Shown one piece after another: positions 57,655 to 64,000 of a DNA stretch of 64,000 bases. Origin of the DNA: Actinoplanes lobatus (GTDB lineage Bacteria > Actinomycetota > Actinomycetes > Mycobacteriales > Micromonosporaceae); assembly GCF_014205215.1 (NCBI RefSeq), contig NZ_JACHNC010000001.1:6320501-6384500 (forward strand), written 5' to 3'. The translations under genes and the position numbers were made by a program. Each line of letters opens with the position of its first letter. The stretch's first letter is position 1. Under the pieces are notes generated by a model. That model made no database searches. It saw nothing but the letters and a program-made list of their open reading frames with translations, and was not told the origin of the DNA.

Positions 57655-58854
57655 TCAGCGGGGGCCGCGGAGATGGAGGACGGCGAGGGCGGCGGTGGAG
57701 CAGACGACCATGGTGGCGCCCATGGCGGTGGCGGTGACGTGGCCGGACAGGTTCATGGCGGCGGCGGCCAGGCTGCCGACCAGGAACTGGAGCAGGCCCT
57801 GCAGCGAGGAGGCCGCCCCGGCTGCGGAGGCGTGGCCGGCCAGCGCCAGCGAGGTGGCGTCGGCGAGCACGATGCCCAGCATGGATACCAGCAGGAACAG
57901 GCAGATCAGCAGCAGCGCCAACGGCAGGTCGAACAGCGCGCACGCCAGGACCCCGGCGGAGCCGAGGACGGCTACCGCGAGGCTGATCCGCAGCAGCGTG
58001 TGCTCGTCGGCGACCCGGCCGACGAGCATCCGGTTGAGCTGGCCGCACAGGATGATGCCCAGTCCGTTGACGGCGAAGACGATGCTGAACTGCTGGGCGC
58101 TCAGCCCGTACGCCTCTTGGAGAACGAACGACGAGCCGGAGATGTACGCGAAGACGGCCGCGAACATGAGCGCGGCGGCCAGTACGTAGCGCAGGTAGTG
58201 CCGGTCGGTGCCGAGTGTGCGGAAGGTTCGCAGCGTCGCACCCGGATGAGCCGGTGCCCGCCGGTCGCCGGGCAGTGACTCGGGGAGGGTGAAGACGACC
58301 GCGATCAGCAGGACGGCGCCGATGGCGGCGAGGACTCCGAAGACGGCCCGCCACGTGGTGAACGTCAGCAGTTGGCCGCCGATGACCGGCGCCACGATCG
58401 GCGCGACCCCGTTGACGACCATCAGGGTGGAGAAGAAGCGGGTCATGGCGGTGCCCTCGTACAGGTCCCGGACGACGGCCCGGGCCAGGACCGTGCCCGC
58501 CGCCGCGCCCAGCGACTGCAGGACCCGGCCGGCGAGCAGCCAGCCGACACCGGGTGCCAGGGCGCACCAGAGTGAGCCCGCCACGTACAGGATCAGGCCC
58601 GCCAGCAGCGGGCGGCGCCGGCCCCAGGCGTCCGAGAGTGGTCCGACGATCACCTGGCCGAGGGCGAGCCCGACGACGAAGACGGTGAGGGTGAGCTGGA
58701 CCTGCAACGGGCTGGTGTGCAGTTCGCCGGCCATGCCGGGCATCGCCGGCAGGTACATGTCGATCGTGAGCGCGCCGAAGGCGCTCAGCGAGCCGAGTAC
58801 GAGGGCGAGCTGTGCCCGGCGTCCCGGCGGAACGACGTCCTGAGTTATGAGCAC
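57655..58854 (-). CDS. Bcr/CflA-type MFS drug exporter
   Basis: The 399-residue, 12-helix transporter has the DHA1 opening LSAFGALTIDMYLPAMPGMAGEL, motif A in GQVIVGPLSDAWGRRRPLLAG, and GAAAGTVLARAVVRDLYEGTAMTRFFSTLMVVNGVAPIVAPVIGGQL (motif C region). It exports drugs such as bicyclomycin or chloramphenicol-type compounds in related proteins; substrate here unknown. GTG 58854 is the only start before an in-frame stop. The start codon lies inside the AT-rich operator shared with the divergent MarR gene. Confidence 0.9.
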   Translation of the reverse strand: MLITQDVVPPGRRAQLALVLGSLSAFGALTIDMYLPAMPGMAGELHTSPLQVQLTLTVFVVGLALGQVIVGPLSDAWGRRRPLLAGLILYVAGSLWCALAPGVGWLLAGRVLQSLGAAAGTVLARAVVRDLYEGTAMTRFFSTLMVVNGVAPIVAPVIGGQLLTFTTWRAVFGVLAAIGAVLLIAVVFTLPESLPGDRRAPAHPGATLRTFRTLGTDRHYLRYVLAAALMFAAVFAYISGSSFVLQEAYGLSAQQFSIVFAVNGLGIILCGQLNRMLVGRVADEHTLLRISLAVAVLGSAGVLACALFDLPLALLLICLFLLVSMLGIVLADATSLALAGHASAAGAASSLQGLLQFLVGSLAAAAMNLSGHVTATAMGATMVVCSTAALAVLHLRGPR

Positions 58855-58873
58855 ATAATTATGCTGTCATAAT
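58854..58873. promoter_or_regulatory. AT-rich MarR operator between the exporter and MarR genes
   Basis: CATAATTATG (58854-58863) is a perfect palindrome, and ATTATG-CTGT-CATAAT (58858-58873) is a perfect 6-4-6 inverted repeat sharing bases with it. In a roughly 70% GC genome this AT-rich site in a 35-base divergent gap is a strong operator candidate for autorepression and exporter control. Confidence 0.7.
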
Positions 58874-58889
58874 CCAATACGCTGTGACC

Positions 58890-59345
58890 ATGCGCCGTGA
58901 CGAAACCATCACCGCCGACTCCGAGCTGGCGGACCTGGCCGACCTGATCCTCAACGTCGGCCGGCTGGTGCGTGCCCGGACGCCCGACGACGGGCCGGAT
59001 GTGGTGCCGCTGACCGAGACGGAGCGGCAGGTGATGCGGGTCGTGGATCTGTACCCGGGTGCGGCGCCCAGCGAGATCGCCCGCCGCACCCGGTTGCAGC
59101 GCACCAACGTCAGCACAGCCCTGCGCGCCCTGGAGGGCAAGGGCATGATTTCCCGCGCGGCGGCCGCCGGCCGGGGCGTCGCGGTGCATCCGACCGAGCT
59201 GGCCGCCTCCAACCTGCGGGTGCTGCGCAAGGGTTGGACCAGGGAGTTCGCGGGCGTCCTGGGCGACGACACCGAAGCGGTACGACAGTGCGTGCAACTG
59301 CTCAGCCGCCTCGAACGGCACCTCACCGCCGACGGCGAAGCTTGA
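58890..59345 (+). CDS. MarR family transcriptional regulator
   Basis: The 151-residue protein has a MarR winged helix: PLTETERQVMRVVDLYPGAAPSEIARRTRLQRTNVSTALRALEGKGMISRAAAAGRGVAVHPTE, flanked by dimerisation helices. It probably represses the divergent MFS exporter gene and its own, from the palindromes at 58854-58873. ATG 58890 is taken; GTG 58884 is an alternative. Its 3' end is eight bases from the convergent siderophore-interacting protein gene. Confidence 0.9.
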   Translation: MRRDETITADSELADLADLILNVGRLVRARTPDDGPDVVPLTETERQVMRVVDLYPGAAPSEIARRTRLQRTNVSTALRALEGKGMISRAAAAGRGVAVHPTELAASNLRVLRKGWTREFAGVLGDDTEAVRQCVQLLSRLERHLTADGEA

Positions 59346-59352
59346 TCGTTGC

Positions 59353-60063
59353 TCAGTCGAGGCCGGCGCGGCCGGCGGCCCAGTACGCCTTGCCGGTGAT
59401 CCTGGCCGGTGGTGTGGACCAGGTGCGTACCTCGCGCCGGACGGCGTGCACGGTGGCCGCGTCGCCGGTCACGATCAGCCGGTACGGGCGGGGCATGGCC
59501 GCCGCGAGGCCGCGCAACCGGTCGAGCAGGGCGGCCGGGTCGTCGTTGCCGCACACGTCGGCGTCCAGGGCCGGTGACAGGCCGGCCAGAGTGCCGGTGA
59601 GCGCGGCCGGGTGGGCTGCCTCGAACAGGTGCGTGACCGTGGCGCCCGTGGTGGCGAAGGCGCAGGCCAGCGCCACACTGGACTCGTCGCCGACGAACAG
59701 GACCGGCTCGCCGGTGGCGGGCGCGTCGATGGATCGGCGCGGGCCCATGAACCGGACGCTGTCACCGGACTCGACCTGCCCGGACCAGGTGCTGGCCGGG
59801 CCGTGGCCGTGCCGGTAGGCGAGGAGTTCGGTCCGCCCGTCCTCGGCGTCCCAGAACAGGGGCGTGTAGGTGCGCATGGTCCAGCCGTCGCCCGGCAGGC
59901 GGAGCTGCACCTTCGTCCCGGCGGTCCACCGCACCGACCGCAATGCGGGCGAGTGCAGGCTCATCCGTACGAAATCCTGGCCTTCGGGGTTGATCTCGGT
60001 TATCTCGGCCTCGGTCAGCAGGGCGGCTTCGGCCATGTCCTTCAAGCGCGTGGCTATCCCCAT
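59353..60063 (-). CDS. Siderophore-interacting protein (FAD reductase, copy 2)
   Basis: The 236-residue flavoprotein has the FAD-contact region GDGWTMRTYTPLFWDAEDG, the phosphate loop SGDSVRFMGPRRS, and the NAD(P)H/SIP domain VLFVGDESSVALACAF and LIVTGDAATVHAVRREV. ATG 60063 has GGAGGAG five bases upstream; the open frame to 60123 is not needed. It shares order and motifs with the protein at 55343 but is only distantly related. Next upstream in the same direction is a TetR gene, separated by 85 bases. Confidence 0.88.
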   Translation of the reverse strand: MGIATRLKDMAEAALLTEAEITEINPEGQDFVRMSLHSPALRSVRWTAGTKVQLRLPGDGWTMRTYTPLFWDAEDGRTELLAYRHGHGPASTWSGQVESGDSVRFMGPRRSIDAPATGEPVLFVGDESSVALACAFATTGATVTHLFEAAHPAALTGTLAGLSPALDADVCGNDDPAALLDRLRGLAAAMPRPYRLIVTGDAATVHAVRREVRTWSTPPARITGKAYWAAGRAGLD

Positions 60064-60148
60064 CGGGGCTCCTCCTGAGTAGGGGCGGGCGCGCGGCTGC
60101 GTTTGGCGGGGGAGCGCCGTCATGATCGGCCCGGTGGCAGGTTAGCGG

Positions 60149-60730
60149 TCAGGGCGCGGGCATCGCGAGCACCGCCATGGCGGCCGCTGTGACGAACCGC
60201 TTCTCCGGCTCGGTGAGCCGGCGGCCGGCGGGGCTGTCGTCGAGTCCCTTGTGCGGGGGCGGCCCGATGACGCTGGCGAAGATGAGGCCCACGGCGCACC
60301 GGCCGCGCAGCGCGTCGCCGTCGTCGGTCCCGCTCAGGAGCTGCGCCAACTCGGCGAACGGGGCGCCCGCTCCGCGTCCTTCCAGTTTGCTGCGGCTGAC
60401 CGCGGGGTCGCTGGACAGCGACCGCACCAGGGGAGCGTTGGCGTCGAGGAGGTCGACGAGTTCCCGGACCAGTTCGGGCCGGACCGTGCCGGCGTCGCGC
60501 ACGTCGCCGACGAAGGCGCGCAACCCGCTCAGCAGGGGCGCCACGATTGCGTGGAGCAGCTCTTCCTTCGAGGTGAAGTGGTAGTACAGCGCCCCTTTGG
60601 TCATGCCGAGGCGCTCACTGATGTCACGGATCGACGTGCTCGCATAGCCGCGTTCGATGAACAGCGCGGTCGTCTCGCCGAGGATGCGCCGCCGTGTGTC
60701 CTCCGCGTCGCTGCCGACGGTGCGAGCCAA
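60149..60730 (-). CDS. TetR/AcrR family transcriptional regulator
   Basis: The 193-residue regulator has the TetR helix-turn-helix at about 10-55 (RRRILGETTALFIERGYASTSIRDISERLGMTKGALYYHFTSKEELLHAIV). It is divergent from the MMPL gene at 60849, with 118 bases between starts, and most likely represses it. TTG 60730 is the assigned start, with GGTGGACGGAA upstream. A short palindrome-like ACCGGCCGT lies near 60806 in the gap, but no convincing operator was found. Confidence 0.9.
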   Translation of the reverse strand: MARTVGSDAEDTRRRILGETTALFIERGYASTSIRDISERLGMTKGALYYHFTSKEELLHAIVAPLLSGLRAFVGDVRDAGTVRPELVRELVDLLDANAPLVRSLSSDPAVSRSKLEGRGAGAPFAELAQLLSGTDDGDALRGRCAVGLIFASVIGPPPHKGLDDSPAGRRLTEPEKRFVTAAAMAVLAMPAP

Positions 60731-60848
60731 TTCCGTCCACCTCTTCCTGTGTGTCGTATCCCATCGTCTCAGCCGGCTCTCAGGGGCCGGGACCTACTCT
60801 CGCCATGGACCATACCGGCCGTTCAATTAAATCTCCGGAGGATTCCTC

Positions 60849-63158
60849 ATGGCATCCCTGCTGTACCGGCTCGGCAAGACCGCCTACCGGCGATGGCCAC
60901 TGGTGCTGGTCGCGTGGCTGGTCGCCCTGATCGGGGTCGGCGCGGTCGCCACCACCATGTCGCAGCCGATGTCGGACCAGTTCTCCATCCCCGGCATCCC
61001 GTCGGAGAAGGCTACCGACCTGCAGCAACAATTGTTCCCCGGTTCCGGTAGCGCCATCGACGAGGCGTCCGTCTCGATCGTGGTGGCCGCGCCCGAGGGC
61101 AGCAAGCTCGCCGGCGAGCCGTACGCGGGCCGGATCTCCGCCCTGCTCACCGAGCTGAAGTCGGCGCCGCAGATGCCGCGGGAGCCGCTGGCCGGGCCGG
61201 TGGAGACGGCCGCCGCCATGAAGCAGCGGATCGTCGCCGCCAGCGGCGACGCCGCCGCCGCGGAGAAGAACGCCGCAGCCGTCCTGCCGCTGTCGCCGGA
61301 CGGCCGGGTCGGGATCATCGAGTTCGCCTTCGACGTCGCCACTCCCACCGACGTCGAACCCGGCACCCGCGACAAGGTGCTGGAAGCCATCGAGCACGCC
61401 CGCGGCGACGGCATGCAGGTCGAGGTGTCCGGCTCCGGCATGGAGGGCGGCGGCCCCGGCGACGAGGGTGGTGTCAGCGTCGAGCTGATCGGTGTCGGCG
61501 TCGCCCTGATCGTGCTCGCGTTCACCTTCGGGTCGCTGGTCGCCGCGGGCCTGCCGATCCTGACCGCCGGCATCGGTGTGGCCCTCGGGGTCACCGGCAT
61601 CACCGCCATGACCGCCTTCGCCGAGCTGGACTCCAGCACCCCGCTGCTGGCCACCATGATCGGCCTCGGCGTGGGCATCGACTACGCCCTGTTCATCCTG
61701 GCCCGCTACCGCAACGAACTGGAACACACCGACGACCGCGTCGAGGCGATCGGCGTCGCGGTCGGCACCGCCGGCTCCGCGGTCGTCTTCGCCGGCCTCA
61801 CCGTCGTCATCGCGCTGGCCGCGCTCAGCCTGACCGGGGTGCCGTTCCTGGCCGCCATGGGCTGGGGCGCCGCCGCCACCGTCGTCATCGCCGTCATGGT
61901 CGCGCTCACCCTGCTCCCCGCCGTGCTCGGGATCCTCAAGTCCAGGGCGTTCGCCGGACGGTTCCGCCGCTACACCCCGTCCCGCGACGACTCCGGGAAG
62001 ATCAACAACGCGGGCGTACGCTGGGCGCGTCTCATCGGCCGCGCCCCGGCCGTGTTCGCCCTGCTGGTGGTCGTCGTCCTCGGCGCCATCGCGATCCCGT
62101 CGTCCCGGCTGCACCTGGCCTTCCCGTCGGACTCCACCGCACCCACCGACACCACCCGACGTAAAGCCGCCGATCTGATCAACGGCGCTTTCGGTGAGGG
62201 CCGCCTGGCCCCGATGCTGACCGTGGTCGACGGACGCGGGGTGCCCGAGCAGGAGCGGCCCGCCGCGTACCAGGAGGTGGTCGCCTGGGCCGCCGGGCAC
62301 GCCGAGGTCGCCAACGCCCAGCTCGGCGGCATGAACGAGCAGGGGACCGGCGCGCTCATCCTGATCACCCCGAAACACGGGCCGAACGACACCGCCACCG
62401 AGGCCCTGCTCGACGACCTGCGCGACACCCAGACCGACATCGAGAAGCAGACCGGTACGAGCATCGGCATCACCGGCCTGACCGCCATCCAGACCGACAC
62501 CTCCCAGCGGCTCGCCGACGCCCTGCCGCTCTACCTCGGCGTCGTCATCGGCCTGGCGTTCCTGATCCTGATGGTCGTCTTCCGGTCCATCCTGGTGCCG
62601 CTGACCGCCACCCTCGGCTTCCTGCTGTCGGTCGGGGCCACCCTCGGCGCCACCGTCCTGTTCTTCCAGGAAGGCGTGTTCGGGCTCTTCCCCGGCCAGC
62701 CGATCATCAGCTTCATCCCGATCTTCCTGATCGGCCTGGTCTTCGGGCTCGCCATGGACTATCAGGTCTTCCTGGTCACCCGCATCCGTGAGGCGCACAT
62801 CCACGGCGCCTCCTACCGGGAGGCCGTCGTCGACGGGTTCCGCAACAGCGCCCGCGTCGTCACCGCCGCCGCACTGATCATGACCGCGGTGTTCAGCGGG
62901 TTCATGTTCATGGGCGAGCCGATCATCCAGTCGATGGGCTTCGCCCTCTCCGCCGCCGTCCTGTTCGACGCGTTCGTCGTACGCATGTGCCTGATCCCCG
63001 CCCTGATGTATCTGATGGGCGAGCGCGCCTGGTGGCTGCCGAAGTGGCTGGACCGCATCCTGCCGAACATCGACGTCGAGGGCGAAAGCCTCGACCGCCC
63101 GCACCTGGCCGACCAATACCGCCCCACCGACTCCGTCACCGAGCCGGTCCGCGTCTGA
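60849..63158 (+). CDS. MMPL family transporter (copy 2)
   Basis: The 769-residue RND-type exporter starts at ATG 60849 with GGAGGA seven bases upstream. It has the MMPL opening MASLLYRLGKTAYRRWPLVLVAWLVALIGV, a large extracytoplasmic loop (about 45-215), TMIGLGVGIDYALFILARYRNEL, GLVFGLAMDYQVFLVTRIREAHIHGA, and ends with GERAWWLPKWLDRILPNIDVEG, the same ending as copy 1 (AAWWLPAGLQRILPNVDVEG). It probably moves lipids or drugs under TetR control. An MBL-fold hydrolase gene follows 26 bases later and is probably co-transcribed. Confidence 0.9.
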   Translation: MASLLYRLGKTAYRRWPLVLVAWLVALIGVGAVATTMSQPMSDQFSIPGIPSEKATDLQQQLFPGSGSAIDEASVSIVVAAPEGSKLAGEPYAGRISALLTELKSAPQMPREPLAGPVETAAAMKQRIVAASGDAAAAEKNAAAVLPLSPDGRVGIIEFAFDVATPTDVEPGTRDKVLEAIEHARGDGMQVEVSGSGMEGGGPGDEGGVSVELIGVGVALIVLAFTFGSLVAAGLPILTAGIGVALGVTGITAMTAFAELDSSTPLLATMIGLGVGIDYALFILARYRNELEHTDDRVEAIGVAVGTAGSAVVFAGLTVVIALAALSLTGVPFLAAMGWGAAATVVIAVMVALTLLPAVLGILKSRAFAGRFRRYTPSRDDSGKINNAGVRWARLIGRAPAVFALLVVVVLGAIAIPSSRLHLAFPSDSTAPTDTTRRKAADLINGAFGEGRLAPMLTVVDGRGVPEQERPAAYQEVVAWAAGHAEVANAQLGGMNEQGTGALILITPKHGPNDTATEALLDDLRDTQTDIEKQTGTSIGITGLTAIQTDTSQRLADALPLYLGVVIGLAFLILMVVFRSILVPLTATLGFLLSVGATLGATVLFFQEGVFGLFPGQPIISFIPIFLIGLVFGLAMDYQVFLVTRIREAHIHGASYREAVVDGFRNSARVVTAAALIMTAVFSGFMFMGEPIIQSMGFALSAAVLFDAFVVRMCLIPALMYLMGERAWWLPKWLDRILPNIDVEGESLDRPHLADQYRPTDSVTEPVRV

Positions 63159-63184
63159 AATCCCACGGGAAGGGACCCCAGAGG

Positions 63185-64000
63185 ATGACCACCATCGCTG
63201 CCCAGCTGGGCGGAAAGATCACCGGGGTACGGCGTACCCGGGTGGAGGCCTCCCCGCAGTTCGCCGACGGGAAGTTCCGCAACAGCGTGCCCACCAGCAC
63301 CGCCATGGACTTCGCCGCCATCCGCAAAGCCACCGCCGACATGCTGACCGGCGGCCTGGCCCGGCGCCGGCCCCACCAGCCGGTTCCGCTGGTGACCGCG
63401 CCCGCCGCCGACGCTGACGGCCTGCACGTCACCTGGTACGGGCACTCCACCGTCCTGGTCGAGATCGAGGGGCACCGGATCCTGCTCGATCCGGTGTGGA
63501 GCGAACGCTGCTCGCCATCGTCGCTGGCCGGTCCCAAACGGCTGCACGAGCCACCGGTCCCGCTGCCTGAACTGCCCGCCCTGGACGCCGTCGTGATCTC
63601 CCACGACCACTACGACCACCTCGACATGGAGACCGTCCAGAACCTCGCCGGCCTCCAGGCCACCGTGCTGTTCGTGGTGCCGCTCGGGGTGGGCGCACAC
63701 CTGGAACGCTGGGGCGTCCCGCAAACCCGCATCGTCGAGCTGGACTGGAACGAGTCGGCCCGCGTCGGTGACGTCGAACTGACCGCCACCCCGGCACGGC
63801 ACTTCTCCGGCCGCGGCTTCACCCGCGACGAGACCCTCTGGGCGAGCTGGGTGATCAAAGGCCCGTCCCGCCGGGCGTTCTACTCCGGCGACACCGGCTA
63901 CTTTCCCGGCTTCGCCGAGATCGGCGAGCGGCACGGTCCGTTCGACGTCACCATGGTGCAGATCGGGGCGTACGGCGACGCCTGGGCCGACATCCACATG
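63185..64000 (+). CDS. MBL-fold metallo-hydrolase (NAPE-PLD/UlaG-like), 3' end beyond the window
   Basis: The frame stays open from ATG 63185 to the end of the window (272 codons), so the gene is cut by the window edge. After a helical N-terminus come the first MBL strand VTWYGHSTVLVEIEGHRILLDPVWSERCSP and the metal site VISHDHYDHLD (HxHxDH), then FSGRGFTRDETLWASWVIKG and AFYSGDTGYFPGFAEIG with a further metal ligand. This is the NAPE-phospholipase D/ascorbate-6-phosphate lactonase group. It follows the MMPL gene by 26 bases, so the operon may couple lipid hydrolysis with export; that is inference. Confidence 0.88.
   Translation, partial: MTTIAAQLGGKITGVRRTRVEASPQFADGKFRNSVPTSTAMDFAAIRKATADMLTGGLARRRPHQPVPLVTAPAADADGLHVTWYGHSTVLVEIEGHRILLDPVWSERCSPSSLAGPKRLHEPPVPLPELPALDAVVISHDHYDHLDMETVQNLAGLQATVLFVVPLGVGAHLERWGVPQTRIVELDWNESARVGDVELTATPARHFSGRGFTRDETLWASWVIKGPSRRAFYSGDTGYFPGFAEIGERHGPFDVTMVQIGAYGDAWADIHM

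Noticed and set aside
57240..57737. A 165-codon plus-strand frame at the end of the repeat block
   Set aside because: It passes through the inverted repeat copy and dispersed element and ends antisense to the MFS gene; no domain or ribosome site.
60780..63116. A 778-codon minus-strand frame across the second MMPL gene
   Set aside because: Antisense shadow of a clear MMPL protein with a good ribosome site.

Overview
This window is about 64 kb of very GC-rich DNA (roughly 70% by eye) with dense genes, frequent GTG/TTG starts and many one-component regulators paired with divergently transcribed targets. That points to a large-genome filamentous actinomycete. MmyB-type regulators, MMPL and siderophore-interacting proteins, several leaderless-looking starts and a CebR-type operator fit Micromonosporaceae (Actinoplanes-like), but the genus is inference. 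No rRNA, tRNA, CRISPR array, phage gene or transposase was seen.

Layout. 1-3.3 kb: a cut-off gene divergent from a TetR regulator across two tandem palindromes, then a glyoxalase-fold protein, an ECF41-like sigma factor, a GNAT acetyltransferase and a hemerythrin. 3.5-19.2 kb: the accessory heart of the window. Three very large secreted proteins (DNRLRE/FG-GAP, LamG, and an RHS protein with a C-terminal nuclease-like domain) are followed by a run of small immunity-type genes that includes two SUKH genes, a ComJ-like gene, a zinc-ribbon gene and at least two decayed gene fragments. 19.2-25.9 kb: peptidase E, an SseB-like protein, a DHA2 drug exporter carrying a C-terminal winged helix, a PAS-GGDEF diguanylate cyclase and a PadR-DUF1048-DUF1048 operon. 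26-28.5 kb: a TPR protein that has lost the C-terminal domain expected for its family, abutting debris of a response regulator and of another gene. 28.5-37.6 kb: hydrolase, SDR with MmyB regulator, Mrr-type nuclease with a Trp-repeat linker, a DksA-like protein, a short actin-fold protein, a CYTH/XRE pair and a ZIP transporter. 37.7-42.7 kb: a translationally coupled operon of P450, two acyl-CoA dehydrogenases and an AMP-ligase, resembling a sterol or branched-lipid side-chain degradation module. 43-49 kb: a SigG-type ECF factor and assorted enzymes. 49-56 kb: an MMPL exporter divergent from a two-component system, a pectate lyase with a CBM2 domain behind a CebR-like box, and a siderophore-interacting protein. 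56.2-57.65 kb: 1.5 kb of non-coding repeats. 57.65-64 kb: an MFS exporter with MarR, a second siderophore-interacting protein, and TetR with MMPL and an MBL-fold hydrolase that runs off the end.

The strongest candidates for something undescribed are the RHS locus with its layered immunity-gene remnants, the 56-57.6 kb repeat block (70-bp direct repeats, an inverted degenerate copy, a perfect 23-bp hairpin, and an element shared with 2.1 kb), the CYTH/XRE pair beside a cluster of GGACA-TGTCC sites, and the deletion scar at 28.1-28.5 kb. All names rest on reading the translated sequence by eye; no database search was run.
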